From positions 62,001 through 126,000 of the forward strand of contig NZ_JAOEGB010000009.1 of the NCBI RefSeq assembly GCF_025420585.1: DNA of 64,000 nucleotides, read 5' to 3'. Both the position numbers and the translations under genes were made by a program. The notes below the pieces were generated by a model. That model did not search any database. It was not told the origin of the DNA and worked only from the letters and a program-made list of their open reading frames with translations. Of this stretch, positions 53,350-62,585 are shown piece after piece; position 1 is the stretch's first letter; each line of letters starts with the position of its first letter. The stretch comes from Planotetraspora sp. A-T 1434. Lineage in GTDB: Bacteria > Actinomycetota > Actinomycetes > Streptosporangiales > Streptosporangiaceae.

Positions 53350-53381
53350 CGATTTCCCATCGATTTCCCATCGATTTCCAT
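53350..53381. repeat. Three tandem copies of CGATTTCCCAT
   Basis: Copies begin at 53350, 53361 and 53372 (the last one base short). They end 19 bases before the NlpC/P60 start codon. Confidence 0.8.
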
Positions 53382-53399
53382 CGAGTGCGGGAGGAAACA

Positions 53400-54254
53400 G
53401 TGATCCCATTCATCCTGGCCATCAGTCTCGGCGCCGGGGCCGTCGCCGGAGCAGCATTCAACGCGCCTTGGAGAGAGGAGGTGAATCCGGGCCGAACGAC
53501 ACCCGCTTCTGCTCTGCGGAGCAGCTCGGGGCCGAGCAGGTCAGCGCCCGGGGGAGCGCTGCCGAGCAGGTCGGCGCCGGGTGGACCCATGCCGCCGATT
53601 GGAGCAGAGCGAGGTTGGGAGGAGCTCGGCTGGGTGTGGTACCGATCGGAACGCCCAGGACGAGGAGAGCCGCATGGGCAGGCCAGAGGTGTGAGGCCAC
53701 CCAAGGCTCCCACTGAGTGGTGGGTTCGTCCCGGCGGCCCGCCGCCCGACCGGCGAAGCGAGGCGGAGCAGGAGAAACGCTCCGGCAAGACGTCTTCGAG
53801 GCATAAGACGACGAAGATCGCGACGGAGAGGACCACGCGGACGACGCGGGGCGAGATCGCGGTCCACGCGGCGGAGAGGTGGCTCGGCCTGCCGTACACC
53901 TGGGGTGGCGGCTCGCTGAGCGGGCCGAGCCGGGGGATCGGTAAGGGCGCGGTCCGTGTCGGGTTCGACTGCTCAGGCCTTGCCGTGGCGGCGTGGGCGA
54001 GGGCCGGAGTGAAGCTGGCTCACTACACGGGGACGCAGTTCCACCAGGGCCGTCGGGTGTCCCTCCACGGCATACGGCCTGGCGACCTGCTGTTCTTCGG
54101 CGGCGGCTCTGGGGCTCCCGCCCACGTGGGGTTGTACGCCAAGGGCGGGATGATGATCCACGCGCCGAAGACGGGAGATGTCGTGCGCAAGGTCGACGTC
54201 CTGCACTCGGCCTTCTACCTGCAGACCTTCCGCGGGGCCGTACGGCCCGGCTGA
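53400..54254 (+). CDS. Secreted NlpC/P60 peptidoglycan endopeptidase
   Basis: A 284-residue exported cell-wall hydrolase. Residues 1-22 (IPFILAISLGAGAVAGAAF) are a signal peptide or anchor. Residues 30-150 are a basic Pro/Ser/Arg-rich linker. The NlpC/P60 domain (about 155-284) has WLGLPYTWGGGS, the nucleophile Cys in FDCSGLAVAAW, the catalytic His in PAHVGLYA and a third polar residue in MIHAPKTGD. It should cut gamma-D-Glu-diaminopimelate bonds during growth or separation. GTG 53400 has GGGAGG eight bases upstream. Confidence 0.9.
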   Translation: MIPFILAISLGAGAVAGAAFNAPWREEVNPGRTTPASALRSSSGPSRSAPGGALPSRSAPGGPMPPIGAERGWEELGWVWYRSERPGRGEPHGQARGVRPPKAPTEWWVRPGGPPPDRRSEAEQEKRSGKTSSRHKTTKIATERTTRTTRGEIAVHAAERWLGLPYTWGGGSLSGPSRGIGKGAVRVGFDCSGLAVAAWARAGVKLAHYTGTQFHQGRRVSLHGIRPGDLLFFGGGSGAPAHVGLYAKGGMMIHAPKTGDVVRKVDVLHSAFYLQTFRGAVRPG

Positions 54255-54369
54255 CCGCACCCGGTGGCACACCCATTCGGTTGCCCAGGGGGTTCCGCAT
54301 TGTGGCGCGCAGGGGCATGCGCGGCGGTATGTGGGCGGCACGTGCGGCGGCACACGCGCTGAGGAGGAA

Positions 54370-55041
54370 TCAGAGGGCTTGGCGGAGCCACTCCTCGACG
54401 CCGGCGACGTGGACGGTCGCCCAGGCCCTGGCCACCTCGGGCTGGCGGGCGGCGATCGCCTCGTAGATCGCCACATGCTGCTCCCGCGTCTTGCCGAGCG
54501 CGCCCTCCTGGGTGAGACCACGCCACACCCGCGCCCTGGTAGTCGGCCCGGACAGGCTCTCTATCAGGGAGCAGAGCACGGCGTTGCCCGAGCCCGCCGC
54601 GATCCGCTGGTGGAACTCGAGGTCGTTGGCCACGAGCTGCTCGACACTGGGCTCTGGGGGCAGCGAGTCGAGGATCTTGCGCAGGTTCTCGATGTCGGTG
54701 TCGCTCATCTGCGTCGCCGCCATCGCCGTCGCGGCAGGCTCCAGAATCCTTCTCACCTGGAAGAACTGCAGGACCGTGTCGTCCCGGTGGAAATCGACCA
54801 CGAACGACAACGCGTCCAGAAGGAGGTGCGGCTCCAGGCTGGTGACATAGGTGCCGTCGCCCTGCCGTACGTCAAGGACATTGATCAAAGCGAGCGCTCG
54901 GACCGCCTCACGGAGCGAGTTGCGGGACAGGCCCAGCCGCTCCGCCAGATCGGCCTCTTTGGGCAGCCGATCGCCCGGGGCCAGCTCCCCCGAGATGATC
55001 ATGTCTTTGATTCTGTCGATAGCCGCGTCGGTAACTGCCAC
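54370..55041 (-). CDS. FadR/GntR-family regulator (proposed L-fucose regulator)
   Basis: A 223-residue regulator with a GntR winged helix (DRIKDMIISGELAPGDRLPK; LSRNSLREAVRALALINVLD; RQGDGTYV) and an FCD ligand domain (LEFHQRIAAGSGNAVLCSLI with metal-binding type His/Asp). GTG 55041 has AAGGGG eight bases upstream; GTG 55050 abuts the same site. A perfect 27-bp palindrome lies 54 bases before the start, and variants of it occur at the L-fucose operon and the GH95 gene. It therefore probably represses fucose catabolism until a pathway intermediate binds. The role is inference from operator sharing. Confidence 0.88.
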   Translation of the reverse strand: MAVTDAAIDRIKDMIISGELAPGDRLPKEADLAERLGLSRNSLREAVRALALINVLDVRQGDGTYVTSLEPHLLLDALSFVVDFHRDDTVLQFFQVRRILEPAATAMAATQMSDTDIENLRKILDSLPPEPSVEQLVANDLEFHQRIAAGSGNAVLCSLIESLSGPTTRARVWRGLTQEGALGKTREQHVAIYEAIAARQPEVARAWATVHVAGVEEWLRQAL

Positions 55042-55094
55042 GCCATGCACCCCTTGGAGCCCCTGCCGACAGGCGATATGTCACGTTTGCCCGG

Positions 55095-55121
55095 ACTCTT
55101 AGACATCCGATGTCTAAGAGT
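55095..55121. promoter_or_regulatory. Perfect 27-bp palindrome, GntR autoregulatory operator
   Basis: The half-site ACTCTTAGACATC (55095-55107) is repeated as its exact complement at 55109-55121 around a central C at 55108. The AGACATC-N-GATGTCT core recurs at 31371, 46314 and 46383. Confidence 0.85.
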
Positions 55122-55202
55122 CTATGACGAAGTGCCTCGTCACCCGATCCGACCCGAGCCTATTCCTGCTGTAAGAAGGCAGGTTACGGATTTGGTGGCG
55201 CC

Positions 55203-55275
55203 CACGGGCGCGCACGGGCGCGCACGGGCGCGCACGGCGGGTGTGGTGGGTTGGGGTGGGTTGGGGTGTGGTGGG
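55203..55275. repeat. Ten-base tandem repeats followed by a G-rich telomere-like run
   Basis: CACGGGCGCG is repeated three times from 55203. From 55239 to 55275 come seven G runs of two to four bases, including GGTTGGGGTGGGTTGGGG, immediately past the fadA5 stop codon. Confidence 0.75.
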
Positions 55276-56451
<1,176 letters not shown>

Positions 56452-56453
56452 TC

Positions 56454-56466
56454 AGAACCTTGTTCT
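56454..56466. promoter_or_regulatory. Second palindrome before fadA5
   Basis: AGAACCTTGTTCT has AAC and GTT three bases apart, one more than a KstR box. It may be a weak KstR site or that of another TetR protein. Confidence 0.45.
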
Positions 56467-56475
56467 GGTTCAGAA

Positions 56476-56489
56476 TGTAACCCGTTCTA
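56476..56489. promoter_or_regulatory. KstR operator before fadA5, exact match
   Basis: TGTAACCCGTTCTA fits TnnAACnnGTTnnA. It lies between fadA5 and kstR. Confidence 0.82.
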
Positions 56490-56564
56490 CTTTCGACTGG
56501 AAGAAGCCAGGTCCAGCGGGGGGGGGGGACGTCGTTCCGCCGGCGAGAAACTCGACGCCCGGAG

Positions 56565-57239
56565 TCAGAAGTCGGCGAGGAGGCGTGCGGCGGCGATCTC
56601 GATGCGCCGCTGGATCTGGTCGTAGGTCCGGCGGCCACGCAGCATCTCCAGCAGCTCGTGGACCCAGACGCTGGAGAGGGATCCGGCAAGGGCGAACTGC
56701 TCCTCGGAGGCGTCCTCCTCGGTGAGGCCCTCTCCGGCGACCCGCAGGAGGAGCCCGGCCATCCGGTCGCCGAACGGCGTCTCCACCTCCGCCAGGATCA
56801 GCGAGCGGATGAGGGCGTCGGCGAGTTCCGGCTCACGCATGAGGCCGCGAGTCGCCCGCATGAGGACGTCGACGCCCCGCCCGGCGGCCGTGGACGCGCT
56901 CGGCGGCCGTCGCTCGATGCTCGACTCGAGCAGATCGATCTCCTCGCCTACCACCGCCACGACGAGATCCATCTTCGACGGGAAGTAGCGGTAGAGCGTG
57001 CCAAGAGCGACGCCCGCGCGCTCGGCCACCGTGCGCATCTGCATGGCCTCGACGCCGCCCCGAGAGGCGAGCGCGGCCGCCGCCTGGACGATGCGCTTGC
57101 GCCGCTGATGCTGACTCCGGGTCCGGACGCCGGGGGCGGCAGCGGTAGAGATCGGATGGCTTTCCACGCTGGGCGCTCCCTCCGGAGGTGGCGTGAGGGC
57201 ATCAGTGGCGGCATCCGAGACGGCATGCGGGGTACGCAT
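56565..57239 (-). CDS. kstR: TetR-family steroid-degradation repressor KstR
   Basis: A 224-residue TetR regulator. After a 40-residue Ala/Pro-rich extension comes a helix-turn-helix, QRRKRIVQAAAALASRGGVE, MQMRTVAERAGVALGTLYRY then FPSKMDLVVAVV, which matches mycobacterial KstR nearly residue for residue. Known KstR is released by 3-oxo-cholestenoyl-CoA and represses the sterol regulon. KstR boxes across the window support the call. Its own ATG is immediately preceded by AACACGTT (57243-57250), so it is probably autoregulated. Confidence 0.9.
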   Translation of the reverse strand: MRTPHAVSDAATDALTPPPEGAPSVESHPISTAAAPGVRTRSQHQRRKRIVQAAAALASRGGVEAMQMRTVAERAGVALGTLYRYFPSKMDLVVAVVGEEIDLLESSIERRPPSASTAAGRGVDVLMRATRGLMREPELADALIRSLILAEVETPFGDRMAGLLLRVAGEGLTEEDASEEQFALAGSLSSVWVHELLEMLRGRRTYDQIQRRIEIAAARLLADF

Positions 57240-57242
57240 AGG

Positions 57243-57250
57243 AACACGTT
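57243..57250. promoter_or_regulatory. KstR half-consensus at the kstR start
   Basis: The AACACGTT core is present, but the outer T and A of the box are missing. It lies 4 bases before the kstR start codon. Confidence 0.5.
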
Positions 57251-57372
57251 ATCTGATTTCCTCGTGTCCGGCTGGGTTACTCACCAGTCACAAAGAACCG
57301 CGTCCATCCATGACTTTCGTGTTTCATCTACGTGTCATGGATGGTTCAAGAAGTTACCCCCTAGACAGAGAT

Positions 57373-57386
57373 TAGAATCCGTTCTA
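57373..57386. promoter_or_regulatory. KstR-like operator before the fadD17 operon
   Basis: TAGAATCCGTTCTA is a near-perfect palindrome with one mismatch to the KstR box (AAT for AAC). It lies 37 bases before fadD17, the first gene of the side-chain operon. Confidence 0.72.
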
Positions 57387-57422
57387 GTTTGCGGTTCTGT
57401 CGACATTCGCGAGGAGGCGGGA

Positions 57423-59315
57423 TTGGGAGAGGCGAGCGAGTCCTCACACTCTCCGATGACGCCCGCCGCCGCAGAGGCGGCGGAGACGCTCGCGGGGTCA
57501 GCCGCGGGGTCAGCCGCGGGGTCAGCCGCGAAGTCAGCCGCGGAGACCGTCGGGGAGACAGCTGCGGAGACACTGGCGGCGCTGATCGAGCGGCGCGGCG
57601 CGGACGACCGCCCCGGGCTGCTGTTCGAGGACCGCGTCTGGACGTGGCGGGAGTACGTCGCGGAGTGCCGCTCGCGGGGCGCCTGGATGGCCGGCCGCGC
57701 GGCGGAGCTGGGCAAGGACGCGCTCCACGTCGGGGTGCTCCTCGACAACGTCCCGGAGCTCGTCTTCCTGCTGGGGGCGGCCGCTCTGTCGGGCAACGTC
57801 CTCGTCGCCCTCAACACCACGCGGGCCGCGTCCGAGCTGGCGCGGGACGCGCGGGCCACCGACGTCGACCTCCTCGTCGCCGAGGGCTCCTACGTCACCC
57901 TCGCGGACGAGATGGCGGCCGAGCTTCACATCCCCGTCATTTCAGCCGATGCCGTATGGCCCGGCAGGGCGTACACAGGTCCAGGGGCTGATGCCGTCCG
58001 GGGGGACGCGCTGACGATGCTGATCTTCACGTCGGGGACGTCGGGGAGGCCGCGGGCGGTCAGGGTCACCCAGCGGAAGATCGCGGTGCCGGGTATGAGC
58101 CTGGCCGCCCTGCTCACGCCCGAGGACGTCGTCTACTGCTCCATGCCCCTCTTCCACTCGGGCGCGATCATGGCGGCGTACGCTCCGGCCGTCGCGTCGG
58201 GGGCCGCTCTGGTGCTGCGGCGCAGGTTCTCGGCCAGCGGCCTCATGCCGGACGTCAGGAAGTACGGCTGCACTTACCTCCACTACGTCGGTAAGGCCCT
58301 GTCCTATGTGCTGGCCACCCCCGAGCGCCCGGACGACCGAGACAACACGCTGAAAATCGCCTTCGGCAATGAGGGCAGCGCGATCGCCACCAGGCGCTTC
58401 GGGGAGCGCTTCGGGTGTCACGTGATCGACGCGTTCGGCTCCACGGAGACCGCGATCTCGATCTCGCCGGACCCCGCCGGGCCGCCGGGATGCCTGGGAC
58501 GCCTGCCCGGCGGCGTCGAGATCCGCGACCCGCTGACCGGCAGGCCGTGCCCGCCGGCGGTCATCGAGGGCGGACGGCTCCGCAACGCCGGGGAGGCGAT
58601 CGGCGAGCTGGTCAACACGGCCGGGCCCGGCCTGTTCGACGGCTACTACAACGACCCCGAGGCCGACGTCGAGCGGGTCCGCGACGGCGCCTTCTGGAGC
58701 GGCGACCTCGCGTACGCCGACAAGGAGGGATACGTCTTCTTCGCCGGGCGGGGCACCGAGCGGCTCCGCGTCGACGGGGAGAACCTCGCCGTCGCCCCCA
58801 TCGAGGGTGTGATCAGGGAGTTCCCCGGTGTCGTGGAGGCCGCCGTCTATCCCGTGCCGGACGCGGCGGCGGGAGACCAGGTCATGGCCGCGCTCGTCCT
58901 CACACGCGAGCGGGGCACGCCGGAGCGAGACATGCCGGAGGGAGACGCGGTGGCGGGAGACACGCCCGAGCGAGATACGCCCGAGCGAGATACGCCCGAG
59001 CGAGATACGCCCGAGCAAGACACGCCGGAGCGGGATGACTTCGACATCGCGTCGTTCTCCGCTTTCCTCGCACGCCGCGATGACCTTGGCGCGAAAGCCG
59101 TACCTCGATATATCCGGATCAGCACCGCACTTCCGCAGACGCCGTCCAACAAGGTCATCAAGCGCCGCCTCGCCTCCGAAGGATGGCGGGTCGGCGACCC
59201 CGTCTGGTGGCGGCCGCCCCGTGAGGACGGCTGGCGGCGGCTCACCCCGGAGGACACCACGGAGATCGCCAACGAGTTCGCCCGGCACGGCCGGCAACAC
59301 CTTCTGGAGAGCTAG
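57423..59315 (+). CDS. fadD17: Steroid side-chain acyl-CoA synthetase, FadD17-like
   Basis: A 630-residue AMP-forming ligase, about 130 longer than mycobacterial FadD17. Motifs: P-loop LIFTSGTSGRPRAV, YCSMPLFHSGAIM, DAFGSTETAIS, LVNTAGPGLFDGYYND and GDLAYADKEGYVF. It activates a steroid side-chain acid as its CoA thioester. TTG 57423 is the start, with GAGGAGG five bases upstream; ATG 57456 lacks a ribosome binding site. The extra length comes partly from two repeat tracts: GSAA-type repeats near residues 25-41 and TPERD repeats near residues 500-540. First gene of the igr-like operon. Confidence 0.92.
   Translation: MGEASESSHSPMTPAAAEAAETLAGSAAGSAAGSAAKSAAETVGETAAETLAALIERRGADDRPGLLFEDRVWTWREYVAECRSRGAWMAGRAAELGKDALHVGVLLDNVPELVFLLGAAALSGNVLVALNTTRAASELARDARATDVDLLVAEGSYVTLADEMAAELHIPVISADAVWPGRAYTGPGADAVRGDALTMLIFTSGTSGRPRAVRVTQRKIAVPGMSLAALLTPEDVVYCSMPLFHSGAIMAAYAPAVASGAALVLRRRFSASGLMPDVRKYGCTYLHYVGKALSYVLATPERPDDRDNTLKIAFGNEGSAIATRRFGERFGCHVIDAFGSTETAISISPDPAGPPGCLGRLPGGVEIRDPLTGRPCPPAVIEGGRLRNAGEAIGELVNTAGPGLFDGYYNDPEADVERVRDGAFWSGDLAYADKEGYVFFAGRGTERLRVDGENLAVAPIEGVIREFPGVVEAAVYPVPDAAAGDQVMAALVLTRERGTPERDMPEGDAVAGDTPERDTPERDTPERDTPEQDTPERDDFDIASFSAFLARRDDLGAKAVPRYIRISTALPQTPSNKVIKRRLASEGWRVGDPVWWRPPREDGWRRLTPEDTTEIANEFARHGRQHLLES
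57495..57542 (+). repeat. Four tandem 12-bp units in fadD17 (N-terminal)
   Basis: GGGTCAGCCGCG is repeated at 57495, 57507 and 57519, with a variant at 57531. It encodes GSAAGSAAGSAAKSAA. Confidence 0.9.
58962..59036 (+). repeat. Five tandem 15-bp units in fadD17 (C-terminal)
   Basis: ACGCCCGAGCGAGAT is repeated at 58962, 58977 and 58992, then two variants to 59036. It encodes TPERD repeats inside the flexible C-terminal domain. Confidence 0.9.
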
Positions 59316-60385
59316 TGGACTTCAATCTGGACGAGACCCAGGCAGAGCTGCGCACGCTGGCATCCGGCGTGCTCGCCCGCGAGGCCACCCAGGCCAGGAT
59401 CGACGCGCACGAGAAGAGCGGCCAGCCGTACGACACCGGGACCTGGAAGGCGCTGGCCCAGGCGGGGCTGCTCGGCGTGTGCCTCCCCGAGGAGGCGGGC
59501 GGCGCGGGGCTGGGCGCGGTCGAGATGGCGGTGATCCTGCGGGAGGTGGGCGCGCACGTCGCGCCGGTCCCCGTGCTGTCCAGCCTGGTCGCCGCGCTCA
59601 CCATCGCGCAGTACGGCACGGCGGCCCAGAGGGAGGCGCTCGCGCCGCTGGCCGAAGGGGAGATCGTGCTCACGTTCGCCCTCCGGGAGCCGGGCGCGGA
59701 TCTCGCCGAGCCTCCCACGGCCACGGCGGCGGACGGCAGGATCACGGGCCGCAAGAGCATGGTGTCCTATGCCGCCGAGGCGGCGAAGATCCTCGTTCCG
59801 GCCCAGGTCGAGGGAGCCGGGATCGGGCTCTTCCTGGTCGAGCCGGGGGCGGTGGCAGTGCGGGACACGCCGCTCTCGACGGGAGAGCCGGGCGCGGTGA
59901 TCACCCTGGACGACGCCCCCGGCGAGCTCGTCGGCCGGCCGGACGGACGGGCGTGGGAGTCGCTGCGGCTCCACGCGCTCGCGGGGATCACCGCCACCGC
60001 CTCGGGAGTCCTCGCGGGAGCGCTCAAGCTGACCACCGACTACATCCGGACCCGCAAACAGTTCGACCGGGCGCTGGCCGAGTTCCAGGCCGTGACCATG
60101 CAGATCGCCGACGTGTACATCGCGGGGAGGGCGCTCGACGTGGCCGTGTGGTCGGGCGCGTGGCGGCTGGCCGAGGGGCTGCCCGCGGAGGAGGACTTGG
60201 CGATCGCCGCCTACAACACCGCCGACGCCGCGCTGCGGGCGCTCTACACCTGCCAGCACCTGCACGGCGGCATCGGCCTCGACGTGACCTACCCGCTGCA
60301 CCGCTACTTCGCCTGGGGCAAGCACGCCGCCCACCTGCTGGGCGGCGCGGAGGCCCAGCTCGACCTGATCGGAGCGCTGGTCTGA
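59315..60385 (+). CDS. fadE28: Acyl-CoA dehydrogenase subunit, FadE28 (ChsE1)-like
   Basis: A 356-residue acyl-CoA dehydrogenase fold protein beginning MDFNLDETQAELRTLASGVL. In mycobacteria FadE28 and FadE29 form an alpha2beta2 enzyme that dehydrogenates the 2'-propanoate CoA side chain of the steroid. The C-terminal domain has KQFDRALAEFQAVTMQIAD, HLHGGIGLDVTYPLHRYFAW, typical of this subunit. GTG 59315 overlaps the last base of the fadD17 stop. Subunit order and sizes match the igr operon. Confidence 0.88.
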   Translation: MDFNLDETQAELRTLASGVLAREATQARIDAHEKSGQPYDTGTWKALAQAGLLGVCLPEEAGGAGLGAVEMAVILREVGAHVAPVPVLSSLVAALTIAQYGTAAQREALAPLAEGEIVLTFALREPGADLAEPPTATAADGRITGRKSMVSYAAEAAKILVPAQVEGAGIGLFLVEPGAVAVRDTPLSTGEPGAVITLDDAPGELVGRPDGRAWESLRLHALAGITATASGVLAGALKLTTDYIRTRKQFDRALAEFQAVTMQIADVYIAGRALDVAVWSGAWRLAEGLPAEEDLAIAAYNTADAALRALYTCQHLHGGIGLDVTYPLHRYFAWGKHAAHLLGGAEAQLDLIGALV

Positions 60386-61557
60386 TGTTCATCGAACTGA
60401 CACGGGAGCAGCGACGGCTCCGCGACGAGCTGCGTGACTACTTCGCCGGCTGCCTGAGCGACGAAGATCGCGCGAAGATCGCCCAGGACCCGTTCGGGCA
60501 CGCCTACATGGAGCACTGCCGCAGGCTCGGCCGGGACGGCAAGCTCGGCCTCGGCTGGCCGAAGGAGTACGGCGGGGGCGGGTACGGCCCGCTGGAGCAG
60601 CAGATCTTCGCCAACGAGATCGCCAGAGCCGAGGTGCCCTACCCGATCATCACGCTGCAGACCGTGGGCCCCACCCTGATGCAGTACGGCACGGCCGAGC
60701 AGAAGGAGTTCTTCCTGCCGCGCATCCTCGCGGGGGAGTGCCACTTCGCGATCGGCTACAGCGAGCCGGAGGCGGGCACGGACCTGGCCTCGCTCCGGAC
60801 GACGGCCGTCAGGGACGGCGACCACTACGTCGTCAACGGCCAGAAGATCTTCACATCCGGGGCGCACTACGCGCAGTACATCTGGCTGGCCGCCCGCACC
60901 GATCCGCAGGCGAAGAAGCACCGCGGGATCACCATGATGATCGTGAACTGCGACGATCCCGGCTACTCCTGGACGCCCATCATCACGATGGACGGCCGGC
61001 ACCACACCAACTCGACCTACTACTCCGACGTCCGCATCCCGGTGGACATGGTCGTCGGTGAGGTGAACAAGGGCTGGGACCTCATCGTCAACCAGCTCAA
61101 CCACGAGCGGGTGACCCTCGGCCCGGCGGGCAACATCGCGCACACCTACCTGCGGTTCGTCCGGTGGGCCAAGGACAAGCCCGGCAGGAACGGCAGGCCG
61201 CTCTACGACGAGCCGGCCGTACGGCGGGCGATCGCCCGGGTTTACGCGTACTTCCGGACGAACGAGCTGCTCAACTGGCAGGTCGCCGCGAACATGGATC
61301 TCGGCTGGCTGGGGGCCCCCGACGCCTCGGCCACCAAGATCTACGGCTCTGAGCGGATGCAGGACGTCGGCCGGATCGTCGGCGACACGCTGGCCCGGTT
61401 CGGAGATCCTGGCGACGAGGAGACCCGTGACCTCATCGACCGTGTCGACCACGGCGTCAAGGGCGCGATCGTGCTGACCTTCGGCGGAGGCGTCAACGAG
61501 GTGCAGCGGGAGCTCATCGCCATGCTGGGCCTCCAGCTCCCCAAGCCGCCGAGATGA
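60385..61557 (+). CDS. fadE29: Acyl-CoA dehydrogenase subunit, FadE29 (ChsE2)-like
   Basis: A 390-residue acyl-CoA dehydrogenase: MFIELTREQRRLRDELRDYF, HFAIGYSEPEAGTDLASLRT (FAD/substrate contact), VNGQKIFTSGAHYAQYIWLA and the C-terminal FGGGVNEVQRELIAMLGL. It closely resembles mycobacterial FadE29. It pairs with the FadE28-like protein to make the heterotetrameric side-chain dehydrogenase. The start overlaps the previous stop (TGATG) and its stop overlaps an ATG of the next gene. Confidence 0.92.
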   Translation: MFIELTREQRRLRDELRDYFAGCLSDEDRAKIAQDPFGHAYMEHCRRLGRDGKLGLGWPKEYGGGGYGPLEQQIFANEIARAEVPYPIITLQTVGPTLMQYGTAEQKEFFLPRILAGECHFAIGYSEPEAGTDLASLRTTAVRDGDHYVVNGQKIFTSGAHYAQYIWLAARTDPQAKKHRGITMMIVNCDDPGYSWTPIITMDGRHHTNSTYYSDVRIPVDMVVGEVNKGWDLIVNQLNHERVTLGPAGNIAHTYLRFVRWAKDKPGRNGRPLYDEPAVRRAIARVYAYFRTNELLNWQVAANMDLGWLGAPDASATKIYGSERMQDVGRIVGDTLARFGDPGDEETRDLIDRVDHGVKGAIVLTFGGGVNEVQRELIAMLGLQLPKPPR

Positions 61558-61607
61558 GCCCTGGAGCCGGGATGAGCCGTGGAGCCGGGATGAGCCGTGG
61601 AAAGGGG
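61554..61607 (+). repeat. Three tandem 18-bp units at the chsH2 start
   Basis: ATGAGCCGTGGAGCCGGG-type units begin at 61554, 61572 and 61590 (the last is diverged). Each carries an in-frame ATG, giving three extra possible starts before the preferred GTG 61617. Confidence 0.85.
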
Positions 61608-61616
61608 AGCGAGACG

Positions 61617-62585
61617 GTGACGGCGGAGTCGGATGTGCGCGATCAGCTCATGGCGGTGGCGGAGAAAGCCATCGAGGCGGGAGAGGGCCCTCGGCTGGCC
61701 ACGCCGTACCCGGTGAACGCGACCATGATCCGGCACTGGACCGAGGCGATGGGAGATCGCAATCCCCGCTACACCGGTCCGGACGCCGTCGCACCGCCGG
61801 CGATGATCCAGGTCTGGTCGATGCAGGGGCTCGACCGCGACGCGGCCAGGCAGACGAGGGTGCCGCTGGACGACGTGCTCGACGCCCTCACCGAGGCCGG
61901 GTACACGGGGGTGGTCGCCACCAACTGCGAGCACACGTATCACCGGTACGTGCGGCCCGGAGAGGAGCTGACCGTCGGCACGCGGATGGCCGACCTGGCC
62001 GGTCCCAAGCAGACCGCGCTCGGCGAGGGCTACTTCGTCACGTGGAACGTCACCTGGTACTCCCGCGACGAGCCGGTGGCGGAGATGCTGTTCCGGCTCC
62101 TCAAGTTCCGTCCTCGGCGTAAGCCGGCGGCGCGCGAGCCGTACCCGCTGAAACCGGCCGTCAACAGGGACACCGAGTTCTTCTGGGAGGGGGTGGCCAG
62201 GGGGGAGCTTCGCATTCAGAAATGCCGTGGCTGCGGCGAACTGCGGCATCCCCCTGGGCCGATCTGCCCCTCGTGCCGTTCGACCGACCGGACCTACGCC
62301 GTGGCGAGCGGTGTGGGCACGGTCTACAGCTACGTGGTCCACCACCATCCGCCGGTGCCGGGACGGGAGACGCCTTTCGTGGTCGCTGTGGTCGAACTGC
62401 CGGAAGGAGTGCGGATTGTAGGCAACGTCGTGGACTGTCCCCCTTCGGAGGTGGGTATCGGTATGCCGGTGTGGGTGACCTACCGCGAGATGGACGACGA
62501 GCTGACCTTGCCGATGTGGGGGCCGATTCAGGCGCCGATTCAGGGGCCGGTTCAGGCGACGATACGGGTTCCGAGGGAGTCGTGA
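61617..62585 (+). CDS. chsH2: ChsH2-like steroid enoyl-CoA hydratase subunit (MaoC plus DUF35/OB-fold)
   Basis: A 322-residue two-domain protein. An N-terminal hot-dog MaoC-like domain (about 25-180; MIRHWTEAMGDRNPRY, NCEHTYHRYVRPGEELTVG) is followed by a DUF35 part with a zinc ribbon CRGCGELRHPPGPICPSC and an OB fold. In mycobacteria ChsH2 pairs with ChsH1 as hydratase, and its DUF35 domain binds Ltp2. GTG 61617 is chosen with GGGGAG seven bases upstream and a natural N-terminus; ATGs 61554, 61572 and 61590 in tandem repeats are alternatives. Confidence 0.92.
   Translation: MTAESDVRDQLMAVAEKAIEAGEGPRLATPYPVNATMIRHWTEAMGDRNPRYTGPDAVAPPAMIQVWSMQGLDRDAARQTRVPLDDVLDALTEAGYTGVVATNCEHTYHRYVRPGEELTVGTRMADLAGPKQTALGEGYFVTWNVTWYSRDEPVAEMLFRLLKFRPRRKPAAREPYPLKPAVNRDTEFFWEGVARGELRIQKCRGCGELRHPPGPICPSCRSTDRTYAVASGVGTVYSYVVHHHPPVPGRETPFVVAVVELPEGVRIVGNVVDCPPSEVGIGMPVWVTYREMDDELTLPMWGPIQAPIQGPVQATIRVPRES

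Noticed and set aside
53019-53399. ydaO/c-di-AMP riboswitch, which often precedes NlpC/P60 genes in actinomycetes
   Set aside because: I could not find the conserved core or pairing pattern; only DnaA-like boxes and an 11-base repeat are visible.
57456-59315. ATG 57456 as the fadD17 start
   Set aside because: It has no ribosome binding site, while TTG 57423 has GAGGAGG at five bases in the same frame.
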